47,475 nt of DNA from VFJZ01 sp038321545 (lineage in GTDB: Bacteria > Actinomycetota > Thermoleophilia > Gaiellales > F1-60-MAGs149), in assembly GCA_038321545.1 (NCBI GenBank), contig JBBQFB010000005.1, positions 1-47,475 on the forward strand. The letters run 5' to 3'. How positions within the stretch are numbered: the stretch's first letter is position 1; each line of letters starts with the position of its first letter. Below, piece by piece: positions 34,841 through 43,889 of the stretch. Under the pieces are notes generated by a model. It was not told the DNA's origin. It did not search any database and was given only the letters and a program-made list of their open reading frames with translations. The position numbers were made by a program, and so were the translations under genes.

Positions 34841-35734
34841 CTACGGCGCCGCGCGCGCCCGGCGCAGGACGATCAGGGCCGGCACGCCGGCGCCGAGATC
34901 GACCATCGTGAAGGCGATCCGCGACGCGGTTGCGAGCACGATCGCCTCGGCTTCGCCCAGGCGGCCCCGCAGGAGCGCCACGATCACCGCCTCGCGCACG
35001 CCGATTCCGCCGGGCGCGATCACCACGACGAAGCCGGCCACCCAGGCCGCCGCGAACACGCCGGCGTAGCGCAGCACGTCGCTCGCCGGCACGTCGAACA
35101 GGGCCCGTGCGGTGAGCCAGAAGGCGACGCCGAAGATGATCCACACGCCGACATAGCGGGCGACCAGCCCGGGCAGGCGGTGCAACTCCACCGCGCTGAA
35201 CCCCGGCACCCGCCGGACCAGGCGGCCGACCGCTCCCAGCCGCGCGAGCGCCAGCACCAGCACGATCGCCGCGGCGGCCGCGATCAGCCCCCTGGGGCCC
35301 GCCGCAAGCGGCGCCAGCAACGCTGCGGCCGCAGCCGATGCGAGGGCCTCCAGCGCGAGGCTGGCGGAGGCCGGGCCGACGGGCACCCCGCGCCGCACCA
35401 GCAGCCCGGCGCGGCCGACGTACTGCCACGCACCGCCCGGCAGGTACTTGCCGAGGCCGCCTGCATAGTACGCCGCGACCATGTCGCGCACCGGCTCGGC
35501 ACCGGCCGCCCGCAGCGCAGGCGCCCACGTCATCGCGTACGCGGTCATCGCCACCAGCGAGGCCAGCAACGCCAGCACGAGCAGAGGCCGGCTGGCGTCG
35601 TCGAGCGGCACGGGGTGCTCCTGCCACAGGTCGTGCAGCCGCTGCAGCAGCAGTGCCAGGATGACCAGGCCGAGCACCGCGCCGGCGACCTTCCCCACCG
35701 GCGAGCCCGCGAGGCGCCGGAGGCGCGCGATCAC
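34841..35734 (-). CDS. Lysylphosphatidylglycerol synthase/YbhN-type membrane protein
   Basis: A 297-residue polytopic membrane protein with about eight hydrophobic helices. The YYAGGLGKYLPGGAWQYVGRAGLL segment near residue 92 and VVIAPGGIGVREAVIVALL near 235 are the two conserved signatures of the UPF0104/MprF flippase-like domain. Members without the synthase domain are thought to move lipids or lipid-linked sugars across the membrane. It overlaps the methyltransferase by GTGA and is last of three genes (glycosyltransferase, methyltransferase, this), suggesting a glycolipid or lipid-linked glycan pathway. Confidence 0.83.
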   Translation of the reverse strand: MIARLRRLAGSPVGKVAGAVLGLVILALLLQRLHDLWQEHPVPLDDASRPLLVLALLASLVAMTAYAMTWAPALRAAGAEPVRDMVAAYYAGGLGKYLPGGAWQYVGRAGLLVRRGVPVGPASASLALEALASAAAAALLAPLAAGPRGLIAAAAAIVLVLALARLGAVGRLVRRVPGFSAVELHRLPGLVARYVGVWIIFGVAFWLTARALFDVPASDVLRYAGVFAAAWVAGFVVVIAPGGIGVREAVIVALLRGRLGEAEAIVLATASRIAFTMVDLGAGVPALIVLRRARAAP

Positions 35735-36360
35735 GGGCGGACGTGGACGGCGACCATCGTCCACGGGAACGGCCGTCGCACGGCGACGACCTCGCCGGCG
35801 GTGCCGGCGAGCGCGACGAACCCTCGCCGCGTCCAGTGGTTGATGTGCCCGGGTGTGTTGCCGTACTGCCGCACGTAGCGCCCGGCGGCCATGTTCACTC
35901 CGCGCCAGACGGGCTCCCACGGCACCGACAGCAGCACGCCGCGCCGCGACACGCGCGCCAGCTCGGCGAGGGCGCGCTCGGGGCGCTCCAGGTGCTCGAA
36001 CACCTCGATCGCCGAGACCAGGTCGAACGAGTCGTCCTCGAACGGCAGGTCGTAGGCGGATCCGGCGACGAACTCGATGCGGTCGTGCTGCCGCGTCTTC
36101 CACTCCGCGAGCAGACCCGGGTCGGCGACGTCGAGACCGACCACGCGGGCCTCGGGCAGCACGCCGGCCATGCGGGTCGTGCCGATGCCCTCTCCACAGC
36201 CGACGTCGAGCACGCTGCCCGCGCCCGACCACCGCACCTGCGCGTCGAGCTCCTTCAGGAACCCCGCGACGAGGCGTCGCGCGACCGGGTTGCGGGTCTC
36301 GTACTTGTCGTACGTGTTGCCCGCCGGCCCCTGCAGGTCGCCGAGCGTCGCGTCACTCAC
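35731..36360 (-). CDS. Class I SAM-dependent methyltransferase
   Basis: A 209-residue methyltransferase. Motif I is VLDVGCGEGIGTTRM near residue 50, the acidic end of strand 2 VVGLDVAD, motif II GSAYDLPFEDDSFDLVSAIEVFEHL, then a WEPVWRG and NHWTRRGF region. It resembles methyltransferases of polysaccharide and lipid clusters. The GTG start at 36360 lies 8 bases inside the glycosyltransferase gene, and its end overlaps the flippase-like gene. Confidence 0.87.
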   Translation of the reverse strand: MSDATLGDLQGPAGNTYDKYETRNPVARRLVAGFLKELDAQVRWSGAGSVLDVGCGEGIGTTRMAGVLPEARVVGLDVADPGLLAEWKTRQHDRIEFVAGSAYDLPFEDDSFDLVSAIEVFEHLERPERALAELARVSRRGVLLSVPWEPVWRGVNMAAGRYVRQYGNTPGHINHWTRRGFVALAGTAGEVVAVRRPFPWTMVAVHVRP

Positions 36361-37360
36361 GCGCCGCGCCCTCGCGGTGCTCCGGCGGGTTCGAGGCGAG
36401 GTTGTCGGGCCGGATGTTCAGCGCCAGCTCGATGCTGCGCACGCGATGCAGTGTGCGCTCGCCGATCACGCGGTTCGCGCGCAGGAGGTCGCCGATGATG
36501 CCGAGCAGGAACAGCTGCACCGCCACGAGGATCAGCACGCCGCCGACGAACAGCGACTGGACGTGGCCGGTGGGCGCGTCCTCGGAGAAGTAGAAGTACG
36601 CAAAGCGGAGGCACAGCAGGGTGCCGGCGAGGCCGACCACCGATGCCAGCATCGCGAACACCCGCAGCGGCTCGTGCATGGTGTAGATGCGGAAGATCGT
36701 GCCGACGGAGCGCTTGACGTAGTCGGGGATCGACTTGAACAGCCGCGACTGGCGAAGCTTGCCGTTCACCCGGATCGGCACCGACGTGACGGCGATGTCG
36801 GACTTGCCGGCCTGGATGATCGTCTCCAGCGTGTACGTGAAGCGCGAGACGACGTTCATGCGCAGCGCAGCCTCGCGGCTGTACGCGCGGAAGCCGGACG
36901 TCGTGTCGGGCACGTCGGTCTCCGAGGCCTGGCGGACGACCCAGGAGCCCCAGCGCTGCAGCAGCTTCTTGGACGCCGAGAACTCGGGGTGGTCCGCGAC
37001 CTGGCGATCGCCGATCACCATGTCTGCCCGGTGCTCGAGAATCGGCGCGACGAGCTTCGGGATGTCGTCCGAGCGGTACTGGTTGTCGGCGTCGGTGTTG
37101 ACGATCACGTCGGCGCCCAGCTTGAGCGCCGCGTCGAGGCCGGCCTGGAACGCGACCGCGAGCCCCTTGTTCTGGGTGAACCGCACGACGTGGTCGACGC
37201 CGTGGGCCCGTGCGATCTCGACGGTGCGATCGGTCGAACCATCGTCGATGATCAGCCACTCGACCTCGTCGAACCCGTCGACCTCGCGCGGGAGCTCCGA
37301 GAGCGTCACCGGCAGCGCCGACTCCTCGTTGAGGCAGGGGATCTGGATGATCAGCTTCAC
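36353..37360 (-). CDS. GT2 family membrane glycosyltransferase (DPM1/GtrB-like)
   Basis: A 335-residue enzyme. The GT-A domain has IIQIPCLNEE, LIIDDGSTDRT and NTDADNQY (DxD metal motif), followed by the acceptor loop VPDTTSGFRAYSREA. Two transmembrane helices lie near residues 235-260 and 275-300. Such proteins transfer a sugar, often from UDP- or GDP-sugar, to polyprenyl phosphate. It starts a three-gene operon. GTG 37360 has no clear Shine-Dalgarno sequence; TAGATT lies 16 bases upstream, giving a short leader. Confidence 0.88.
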   Translation of the reverse strand: MKLIIQIPCLNEESALPVTLSELPREVDGFDEVEWLIIDDGSTDRTVEIARAHGVDHVVRFTQNKGLAVAFQAGLDAALKLGADVIVNTDADNQYRSDDIPKLVAPILEHRADMVIGDRQVADHPEFSASKKLLQRWGSWVVRQASETDVPDTTSGFRAYSREAALRMNVVSRFTYTLETIIQAGKSDIAVTSVPIRVNGKLRQSRLFKSIPDYVKRSVGTIFRIYTMHEPLRVFAMLASVVGLAGTLLCLRFAYFYFSEDAPTGHVQSLFVGGVLILVAVQLFLLGIIGDLLRANRVIGERTLHRVRSIELALNIRPDNLASNPPEHREGAARE

Positions 37361-37396
37361 GCGGACTCGGGGCCTGAATCTACCACGCTGCGTCCC

Positions 37397-38719
37397 TCAC
37401 CCGCGCGGCAGGCGGCGCTTCAGCACCTTGCCGAGGTCGTTGCGGGGGAGGGCGTCGAGCACCCGGACGTCGCGCGGACGCTTGTGCGGCGCGAGCTCGC
37501 GCGCGACGTGCGCGGCCAGCTCGTCGGCGGCGGCGGGCGCGGTCAGGACCACCCAGGCGACGATTCGCTCGCCGAGATCGTCGTCCGGCTCGCCGGTGAC
37601 CGCCACCTCGGCCACGGCCGGATGGTCGAGCAGGCACGACTCGATCTCCCCCGCCCCGATCCGGTAGCCGCCGGACTTGATCAGGTCGGTCGAGCTGCGG
37701 CCGACGATGCGCAGCATGCCGTCGCCGCGGCGCAGCGCGATGTCTCCGGTGCGGAAGTAGCCGTCCGCGGTGAACGCCTCCCGCGTGGCCTCCGCCTGGT
37801 TGAGGTAGCCCTCGAACAGCCACGGCGCCCGTACCTCGATCTCGCCCAGACCGTCCTCCTCGCCGGCCAGGCGCAGGTCGACCCCCGGCACCGGCGTCCC
37901 GACCGAGCCCGGGGCGGCCGTCGTGGACGCCCGCTCGCCAACGGTGAACAGCGTCTCCGACATGCCGTACCGCTCGATCACGCGCCGCCCGAGCAGCCGG
38001 CCGAGCCGTTCGTGCTGCGACAGCGGGAGCCCGGCAGAGCCCGACACGAGGAGCCGTGCGTCGCGCAGCGGCGCCACCAGCGCCGGATCGGCCTCGCAGG
38101 CCGCCGCTATCCGGCTCCACATCGTCGGCACCGCGAACAGCATCGTCCCGCCGCCGTCCAGGGCGGCGCCGATCGCGGCCGGCTCGAACCGGCCGACGTG
38201 GTGCGACGAACCGCCGCGCCAGAGCGGCCCGAGCGTCCCCAGCAGCAGCCCGTGGATGTGGTACAGCGGCAGCGCGTGGACGACGCGGTCGGCGGCGGTC
38301 CAGTCCCACGCGTCGTAGATCGCCGTGAGGTTCGCGAGCAGCGCGGCGTGCGGCAGTACCACGCCCTTCGGCGGGCCGGTAGTGCCCGACGTGTAGACGA
38401 TCAGCGAGCCTGCCTGATCGCCGGCGGTAGCCGGCCCCGGACTCGTGGCCGAACGGTCGACGCCAGACAGGACGAGGTCCGGCCGCGCGTCGCGGAGCAC
38501 GTGGTCGCGCTCGGAGACTCCGGACCTGGGGTTCAGCGGCACGACCTGGCAGCCGGCCGCCAGTCCGCCCAGGATCGCGATCACGGTCTCGATCGTCGTG
38601 TCCGCGACCACGGCGATCCGCTGTCCGGCCGTCAGGCCCGCGGCGACGGCGCCGACGGCTCCATCCAGCTCGTCGCTGCCGATCGCGTCGTCACCGATCC
38701 GCAGCACCTCGTCGCTCAC
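37397..38719 (-). CDS. Acyl-CoA synthetase, MatB-like
   Basis: A 440-residue ANL-superfamily enzyme, short because the N-terminal region is reduced. Motifs: SLIVYTSGTTGPPKGVVLPH, the YHIHGLLLGTLGPLWRG stretch, ERYGMSETLF, DGYFRTGDIA, and STDLIKSGGYRIGAGEIE, closest to malonyl-CoA synthetases. The C-terminal catalytic Lys is in RNDLGKVLKR. It likely makes malonyl- or methylmalonyl-CoA from the free diacid, but other short acids remain possible. GTG overlaps the surE stop (GTGA), so they are co-transcribed. Confidence 0.83.
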   Translation of the reverse strand: MSDEVLRIGDDAIGSDELDGAVGAVAAGLTAGQRIAVVADTTIETVIAILGGLAAGCQVVPLNPRSGVSERDHVLRDARPDLVLSGVDRSATSPGPATAGDQAGSLIVYTSGTTGPPKGVVLPHAALLANLTAIYDAWDWTAADRVVHALPLYHIHGLLLGTLGPLWRGGSSHHVGRFEPAAIGAALDGGGTMLFAVPTMWSRIAAACEADPALVAPLRDARLLVSGSAGLPLSQHERLGRLLGRRVIERYGMSETLFTVGERASTTAAPGSVGTPVPGVDLRLAGEEDGLGEIEVRAPWLFEGYLNQAEATREAFTADGYFRTGDIALRRGDGMLRIVGRSSTDLIKSGGYRIGAGEIESCLLDHPAVAEVAVTGEPDDDLGERIVAWVVLTAPAAADELAAHVARELAPHKRPRDVRVLDALPRNDLGKVLKRRLPRG

Positions 38720-39495
38720 AGCAGCGCGCCCAGGTCGAGGTCGTACAGCCAGCCGTCGCCGTCGCGGACGGCGAGGTCGAACCGCAACGGCGTCACGGCG
38801 ATCATCCCCTCGGCGACCGCCTCGAAGTCGCTGCCCGGCTGCTCGTCGTAGGAGTGGTCGGCCCCGTAGATGCGGTAGACCTTCTCGCGGCCGCGATCCT
38901 CGATCACGTTCAGGCTGTCGCGATACACCCGTCGCCCGAGCGCCGCGATGCGCGCGCCCTTCGGCCCGGCCGGGACGTTGACGTTCAACAGCAGTCCGGG
39001 CGGCAGGCCGTGCTGCATCACGGCCTGCAGCAGACGCGCCGTGAACCTCGCGCCGGCGCCGAAGTCGAACCCCGAGGCCGCCACGAAGCCGAGGCCGCCG
39101 TCCAGGGCGCCCTGCGAGACCGCGATCGCCGGCAGGCCCATCAGCACGCCTTCCAGCGCCGCCGCGACGGTGCCGGAGTACGTCACGTCATCGCCGAGGT
39201 TGTGGCCCAGGTTCGCGCCAGAGACGATCGCGTCGTAGCCACCGCCACCCAGCCCGAGCGCGGCGAACCGCACGCAGTCCACCGGCGTGCCGTCCACCGC
39301 GAAGGCCGCCGCCGCGCCCTCGAGGTCGTGCTCGGTGACCGTCATGTCGCGTCGCAGCGTGATCGACCGCGCGACGGCGCTCTGGTTCTGCGCCGGCGCC
39401 ACGACGACGGTCTCGGCCACCGGGGCGAGCGCCTCCAGCACGGCGATCAGGCCGGGCGAATCGATGCCGTCGTCGTTGGTCAGGAGCACGCGCAC
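38716..39495 (-). CDS. surE: 5'/3'-nucleotidase SurE
   Basis: A 259-residue metal-dependent nucleoside monophosphate phosphatase. VRVLLTNDDGIDSPG carries the metal ligands Asp8 and Asp9, Ser lies in APAQNQSAV, and Asn in SGANLGHNLGDDVTYSGTV; the core SurE domain is complete. The frame is open far upstream, but the motif-bearing N-terminus and a weak AAGCTT box 6 bases before GTG 39495 fix the start. It is divergent from the exchanger gene with 52 bases between starts. Confidence 0.92.
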   Translation of the reverse strand: MRVLLTNDDGIDSPGLIAVLEALAPVAETVVVAPAQNQSAVARSITLRRDMTVTEHDLEGAAAAFAVDGTPVDCVRFAALGLGGGGYDAIVSGANLGHNLGDDVTYSGTVAAALEGVLMGLPAIAVSQGALDGGLGFVAASGFDFGAGARFTARLLQAVMQHGLPPGLLLNVNVPAGPKGARIAALGRRVYRDSLNVIEDRGREKVYRIYGADHSYDEQPGSDFEAVAEGMIAVTPLRFDLAVRDGDGWLYDLDLGALL

Positions 39496-39534
39496 GGACG
39501 CAAGCTTGCCGGATCGGTCCGGGACGGGCTCCGC

Positions 39535-39540
39535 TACGGT
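39535..39540 (+). promoter_or_regulatory. -10 box of leaderless exchanger gene
   Basis: TACGGT ends 7 bases before the GTG at 39548. Confidence 0.55.
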
Positions 39541-39547
39541 GCCACGC

Positions 39548-40618
39548 GTGCAGACCACGCTTCCCGGCGGCCTCGAAGCGAAAGAGGCACGGATCTTCGG
39601 GCTGATCGGCCTGTTCGCCGTGGGCGCCGTGGGCCTGCGCATCGCGGGCGTCTCTCCGGTGATCGTGTTCTGTGCGGCCGGGATCGGGGTGGCCGGGCTG
39701 GCGTGGGTGCTGGGCGTCGCCACCGAGGAGGCCGGCGAGGCTGCCGGTCCGCGGCTCTCCGCCCTCCTCAACGCGACCTTCGGGAACCTGCCCGAGATGA
39801 TCATCGTGATCCTCGCGATCCGCGAGGGACTCCTGGACGTCGCGCGCGCCTCGATCATCGGCTCGGTGATCGGCAACGTGCTGCTGATCCTCGGCGCAGC
39901 GCTGTTCGCGTGCGGGTGGAAGAACGGCCGCCAGCCGTTCGACCGCTCGACCGCAGGCCTGAACGCGACCATGCTCGTGCTGGCGACCGCCGTGCTCGCG
40001 ATCCCGAGCCTGTTCGCGGCCACGACGGGCACATCCATCTCGGACGAGACCGGCCTCACGCACGGTGTCGCGGTCATCGCCATCCTCGTCTACGGCGCCT
40101 ACCTGTACGCCTCCTTCCAGCACCCCGAGCACCGCGGCGACATCTCCCACTCCAAGGCTCGCTGGACCGTCCCGCTGTCGATCACGATGCTCTCGCTGAC
40201 CGCTCTCGCGACCGGCGTGCTGTCGGAGATCCTGGTGGCGGCCATCGAGCCGACCATCGAGGAGACCGGCGTCTCGGAGATCTTCATCGGCCTGATCATC
40301 GTGCCGCTGGTGGGGAACGTCGCCGAGCACATGGCCGCCGTCAAGATCGCGTATGGCGGCAACCTCGACTTCGCAATGGGCATCGCCTTCAACTCCGCCC
40401 TGCAGGTCGCCCTGGGCGTGACGGCGGTGGCCGTGGCTGCCGGCTACGCGTTCAGCAACGAGCTGGTGCTGGACTTCAAGCCGCTCGAGCTGGCATTTCT
40501 GATCGCCGCGACGCTGCTCGCCGGGCTGGTGGCCAACAACGGCGCCGCGAACTGGATCGAGGGCGTCCAGCTGATGGCCATCTACGCGCTGGCCTGCATG
40601 GTCTTCTGGTACCTGTAG
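39548..40618 (+). CDS. Calcium/proton exchanger (CAX family)
   Basis: A 356-residue membrane protein with about eleven transmembrane helices. The two inverted CAX repeats are visible: LLNATFGNLPEMIIVILAIREG near residue 75 and IIVPLVGNVAEHMAAVKIAYGG near 255, each with the ion-binding Glu. An acidic loop lies between the halves. Such proteins export calcium in exchange for protons. GTG 39548 is preceded by TACGGT at 7 bases. It is convergent with the AbrB-like gene, one base apart, with no hairpin visible. Confidence 0.9.
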   Translation: MQTTLPGGLEAKEARIFGLIGLFAVGAVGLRIAGVSPVIVFCAAGIGVAGLAWVLGVATEEAGEAAGPRLSALLNATFGNLPEMIIVILAIREGLLDVARASIIGSVIGNVLLILGAALFACGWKNGRQPFDRSTAGLNATMLVLATAVLAIPSLFAATTGTSISDETGLTHGVAVIAILVYGAYLYASFQHPEHRGDISHSKARWTVPLSITMLSLTALATGVLSEILVAAIEPTIEETGVSEIFIGLIIVPLVGNVAEHMAAVKIAYGGNLDFAMGIAFNSALQVALGVTAVAVAAGYAFSNELVLDFKPLELAFLIAATLLAGLVANNGAANWIEGVQLMAIYALACMVFWYL

Positions 40619-40619
40619 G

Positions 40620-41087
40620 TCAGAGGCGCGCGGCGGCGTAGGCCGCCAGCGGGTCGGCGCCGGCCGGCAGCGCGTCGATCGCCGCCCGCACGGCCCGAGC
40701 ATGGTCGAGCCGGAAGGCGCGTTCGGCAGCCACGTCGCGGAAGCACTCGGCGACGGCGGTGCGCTCGAGGCCCGCGGTGACGGCCCGGGAGAGCAGGTCG
40801 AGCACGACCGCGTCCGGCAGCGCGATGCGCTCGCCCGTGGTTCGCGCGCGCGCGATCTCGACCGCGTACCCGTCGTCGCCGGCGGTCAGCAGCCGCTCCA
40901 GCGGGTGCGCGCCGTCCCGCGCCGGCAGACCGAGCGCGCCCGCGCGGCCGAGCACCCCGTCGGCGCGGCGAAACACGCCACGGCCGTCCTCGACCGCGAA
41001 CACCACGTCGTCGCCGGGTGCGATGCCGAGCGCGAACCGCACCGTGACCGGAATCGTGACCTGTCCCTTGGCGGTCACCCGCGACAT
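40620..41087 (-). CDS. AbrB/SpoVT-type DNA-binding protein
   Basis: A 155-residue protein. The first 45 residues form a swapped-hairpin AbrB/MazE domain (SRVTAKGQVTIPVTVRFALGIAPGDDVVFAVEDG). The remaining 110 residues are helical and Ala/Arg/Asp-rich, much longer than a MazE antitoxin tail, and I do not recognise them. No PIN or MazF toxin gene is next to it, so an orphan regulator is more likely than a toxin-antitoxin pair. TAGGCT lies 7 bases before the ATG. Confidence 0.78.
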   Translation of the reverse strand: MSRVTAKGQVTIPVTVRFALGIAPGDDVVFAVEDGRGVFRRADGVLGRAGALGLPARDGAHPLERLLTAGDDGYAVEIARARTTGERIALPDAVVLDLLSRAVTAGLERTAVAECFRDVAAERAFRLDHARAVRAAIDALPAGADPLAAYAAARL

Positions 41088-41094
41088 ACCCGTG

Positions 41095-41100
41095 AGCCTA
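41095..41100 (-). promoter_or_regulatory. -10 box of leaderless AbrB-like gene
   Basis: TAGGCT on the minus strand ends 7 bases before the ATG at 41087. Confidence 0.55.
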
Positions 41101-41105
41101 GCGCC

Positions 41106-41816
41106 TCAGTCCGCGAGCTCGAGGGTGAAGCGGGGGTGCTGGAACGTCTGCAACGCCTCGGTCACCGGTAGGTCGGACAGCAGCAGGTGCCGGGCGAGCA
41201 GGCCCTTCGCGGCCTTCGCGTCGTGGCCGCCGGCCGCCCCGTCCGCGTCGCGGAAGCGGACGCGGTGCAGCGACGCGTACCGGCGTGGCGAGGGCTCCCA
41301 CGCCGCGGCGTGCTCCTGCGGCAGCAGGTCGACCACGTCGGCGCCGCGCAGCCGCCGGTTGAGCACCGGCGAGAGCCGCGGGCGCCACCAGGTCGACAGC
41401 TTTCCGAGCGGCGGCAGCGACGCGCCCATCTTGAGCCGGTAGTCGGGCACCGCGTCGCCGAGTGCGACGAGCCCCAGCAGGGCGGAGAACAGCACGACGC
41501 CCTCGGCCGCCGCGGGAACGTCGCCGAGCCCGGCGTGGCCGTGCACGACGCCGGTGTACCGCTCGCCGGCCGCAACGGCCGGCGCGCGGCCGGCGGCGAC
41601 CAGCAGGTTGGCGGCCAGCGCCCGTTCCAGGTGGCGCCCCGAGACGCCGAGGAGGGCCTCGTTGCCGCCCTCCGCGGCCGCCAGGGCGGCGATCACCTCG
41701 TTGCGCGCCACCCGCAGCGCCGGCCCGAAGGAGCCGGCCCCGGTGCGGAACCGGCCGCTGCCGCCGGAGAGCTTTCCCTCCGACGGCGGCAGCAGGATCT
41801 TCAGGCTCGGCGGCAC
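41106..41816 (-). CDS. yaaA: YaaA family (DUF328) peroxide-stress protein
   Basis: A 236-residue protein. KILLPPSEGK at the N-terminus, DYRLKMGASLPPLGKLSTWWRPRLSPVL in the middle, and HDAKAAKGLLARHLL near the end are the conserved blocks of YaaA. In Escherichia coli YaaA limits intracellular iron during peroxide stress, and it can bind DNA. GTG 41816 lies 17 bases after the htpX stop, so it may be translated from the htpX message, pairing two stress functions. Confidence 0.88.
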   Translation of the reverse strand: MPPSLKILLPPSEGKLSGGSGRFRTGAGSFGPALRVARNEVIAALAAAEGGNEALLGVSGRHLERALAANLLVAAGRAPAVAAGERYTGVVHGHAGLGDVPAAAEGVVLFSALLGLVALGDAVPDYRLKMGASLPPLGKLSTWWRPRLSPVLNRRLRGADVVDLLPQEHAAAWEPSPRRYASLHRVRFRDADGAAGGHDAKAAKGLLARHLLLSDLPVTEALQTFQHPRFTLELAD

Positions 41817-41833
41817 CGCCGGATCATCATCTA

Positions 41834-42700
41834 TCAGGCAGCGAGCGCGCGCAGCCGCCGCACGCGCTCGTCGAGCGGCGGGTGCGTGGCGAACAGGCTC
41901 GCCATCCCGCCGCCGTGCAGCGGGTTGACGATGTAGAGCGCCTCGGCGGCCGGGTTGACCCGCATCGGGAACACCTCGGCGCCGCGAGACAGCGTCTCCA
42001 GCGCGTCCGCCAGCGGCTCCGGGCGGCCCATGATGCGGGCGCCGGTGGCGTCAGCCAGGTACTCGCGCTGGCGGGAGACGGCGAGCTGCAGGATCGACGC
42101 GGCCAGCGGCGCGACGATGATGGTCGCGAGGACGCCCACGAAGCCGAGCGGGCTGTCGTCGTCATCGCCGCCGCCGAACAAAAACGAGAACTGCAGGAAC
42201 GTTGCAACGGCCGAGATGACGCCGGCGATCATGGCGCCGATCGACTGGATCAGGATGTCGTGGTTCTTGACGTGGGCGAGCTCGTGTGCGATCACGCCGG
42301 CCAGCTGATCCTCGGGCATGTGCCGGCGCAGGCCGGCGGTGACGGCCACGGCCGCGTGCTTGGCGTTGCGGCCTGTCGCGAAGGCGTTCGGCTGCTCCTG
42401 CGGGATCAAGAAGAGCCGCGGCATCGGGAGCTCGGCGCGCTCCGACAGGTCGCGGACGATCGCGTAGAGCTTCGGGTCATCGGACTCCTCGAGCGGCTGC
42501 GCGCCGCTCATCTTGAGCGCCATCCGGTCGCTGAACCAGTAGGCGCCGAAGTTCATGACGACCGCGATCAGGGCGAAGAAGATCAGGCCGGGGCCTTTGA
42601 AGAGGACCCCGCCGATGGCCACCAGCAGGCCGGTCAGGCCGGCGAGCAGGAGGAAGGTGCGAAGCTGGGTGTTGAGGCGGGTGCCGGTGATGGTGTTCAT
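41834..42700 (-). CDS. htpX: Zinc metalloprotease HtpX (M48)
   Basis: A 288-residue membrane protease that degrades damaged membrane proteins. Two N-terminal helices span about residues 14-52, the zinc motif is HELAHVKNHD near 140, two further hydrophobic segments follow (150-175 and 190-210), and the third ligand Glu lies in REYLADATGARI. A THPPLDERVRRLRAL C-terminus is typical. The ATG at 42700 has TACGGT 12 bases upstream, allowing only a very short leader. Confidence 0.92.
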   Translation of the reverse strand: MNTITGTRLNTQLRTFLLLAGLTGLLVAIGGVLFKGPGLIFFALIAVVMNFGAYWFSDRMALKMSGAQPLEESDDPKLYAIVRDLSERAELPMPRLFLIPQEQPNAFATGRNAKHAAVAVTAGLRRHMPEDQLAGVIAHELAHVKNHDILIQSIGAMIAGVISAVATFLQFSFLFGGGDDDDSPLGFVGVLATIIVAPLAASILQLAVSRQREYLADATGARIMGRPEPLADALETLSRGAEVFPMRVNPAAEALYIVNPLHGGGMASLFATHPPLDERVRRLRALAA

Positions 42701-42740
42701 GGGATTGCCGGCACCGTACCGGGCACTCCCGGGCGCAGAG

Positions 42741-43508
42741 TTAGTGGATTCCCACAAGCTCGGAGCCGTCCGGTTCGCCGGTGAACCGGACGCCCGCGAG
42801 GTACAGGCCGTGCGGCGGCGCGGTCGGCCCGGCGGCAGTGCGGTGGGCCCCTGCGAGCAGCTCCTCCGGCTCGGCGCAGCGCTCGCCACGCGCCGCCAGC
42901 AGCATCGTCCCGATCAGCGTGCGCACCTGGTGGCGCAGGAAGCTCGTGGCCGCGATCGAGAACCGCAGCTCGTCGCCGCTCTCGTGCCAGGCGGCGTGGT
43001 GCACCGTCCGCACGAAGGTCCGGTGCTGCGTCTCGGTGGGCGTGAACGCCGTGAAGTCGTGCGTGCCGAGCAGCGCGCCCGCCCACCGATCGAGCATGGC
43101 GCGATCGAGGGCCCCGCGATGGTGCAGGGCCCGCATGGCGTCGAGCGCGCTCGGCTCACGCACGACCCGCACCCGGTAGATGTAGGCCCGCGCGCGAGCC
43201 GAGTAGCGCGCGTTGAAGTCGGCCGCGGCCTCGCGGCCGGCCCGCACGACGACGTCGGCCGGCAGCACGGCGTTCAGCGCCAGCGCCGCGGTGGTCGGCG
43301 GCGGCCCTGTGCCGACCCGGACGCTCACGACCTGGCCGAGCGCGTGGACGCCGGTGTCGGTGCGACCGGCCACCGCCAGGCCCTCCCAGCCCGGGTACCG
43401 CGCGTCGAGCGCTGCCGCCAGCGTCCCCTCGACCGTCCGCGCTCCCGGCTGGCGCGCCCAGCCGCGGAACCCCGTGCCGTCGTAGGAGAGCGTCAGCCGG
43501 AGGTTCAC
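42741..43508 (-). CDS. truA: tRNA pseudouridine(38-40) synthase TruA
   Basis: A 255-residue enzyme that makes pseudouridine at tRNA positions 38-40. The catalytic Asp is in AVAGRTDTGVHALGQVV near residue 50; LSYDGTGFRGWARQPG at the start and FSIAATSFLRHQVRTLIGTML near 200 are family blocks. The GTG overlaps the DoxX stop (GTGA). truA behind rplQ is common in Gram-positive genomes; here three genes separate them. Confidence 0.93.
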   Translation of the reverse strand: MNLRLTLSYDGTGFRGWARQPGARTVEGTLAAALDARYPGWEGLAVAGRTDTGVHALGQVVSVRVGTGPPPTTAALALNAVLPADVVVRAGREAAADFNARYSARARAYIYRVRVVREPSALDAMRALHHRGALDRAMLDRWAGALLGTHDFTAFTPTETQHRTFVRTVHHAAWHESGDELRFSIAATSFLRHQVRTLIGTMLLAARGERCAEPEELLAGAHRTAAGPTAPPHGLYLAGVRFTGEPDGSELVGIH

Positions 43509-43882
43509 CGGGGCGGGTCGAGGCGATCGAGCAGCTGCCATCGTCCCCCGCCGCGTGCGACCAGCACCAGGCACAGCAACGCGAGCACCGGCGGGGCGAC
43601 GAGGTGGAAGCCGCCGTCGATGCGACCGGCGGTCGCCACGGCGCCGAGCATGTCGAGGCACAGCAGCAGCGCGCCGAAGCGCGTCGCCAGCCCGAGCAGG
43701 ATCAGCAGTCCACAGGCGATCTCGAGGCCCGAGATCACGAGCACCGCCGTGCTCGGCGCCGGTAGCCCCCAGCGGTCGAAGTCGGCGGTCGACGCCGCCC
43801 GGTCGCCGAGCCGGTGCACACCGGTGCCGATGAAAACGGCCCCGATGGCGATCCGCAGCAGGGCCAGGGAGACGCGCCGCAC
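43505..43882 (-). CDS. DoxX family membrane protein
   Basis: A 125-residue protein with four predicted transmembrane helices. The first, with LALLRIAIGAVFIGTGVHRL, and the GLEIACGLLILLGLATRFGALLL pair match the DoxX family, some members of which pair with thiosulfate or thiol oxidation while many are uncharacterised. GTG 43882 has a GAGGA site 4 bases upstream and lies 7 bases after the TPR gene stop. It overlaps truA by four bases. Confidence 0.82.
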   Translation of the reverse strand: MRRVSLALLRIAIGAVFIGTGVHRLGDRAASTADFDRWGLPAPSTAVLVISGLEIACGLLILLGLATRFGALLLCLDMLGAVATAGRIDGGFHLVAPPVLALLCLVLVARGGGRWQLLDRLDPPR

Positions 43883-43889
43883 GGATTCC

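Noticed and set aside
40620..41087. AbrB-like gene as antitoxin of a toxin-antitoxin pair
   Set aside because: No toxin gene adjoins it and its C-terminal part is far longer than a MazE tail.
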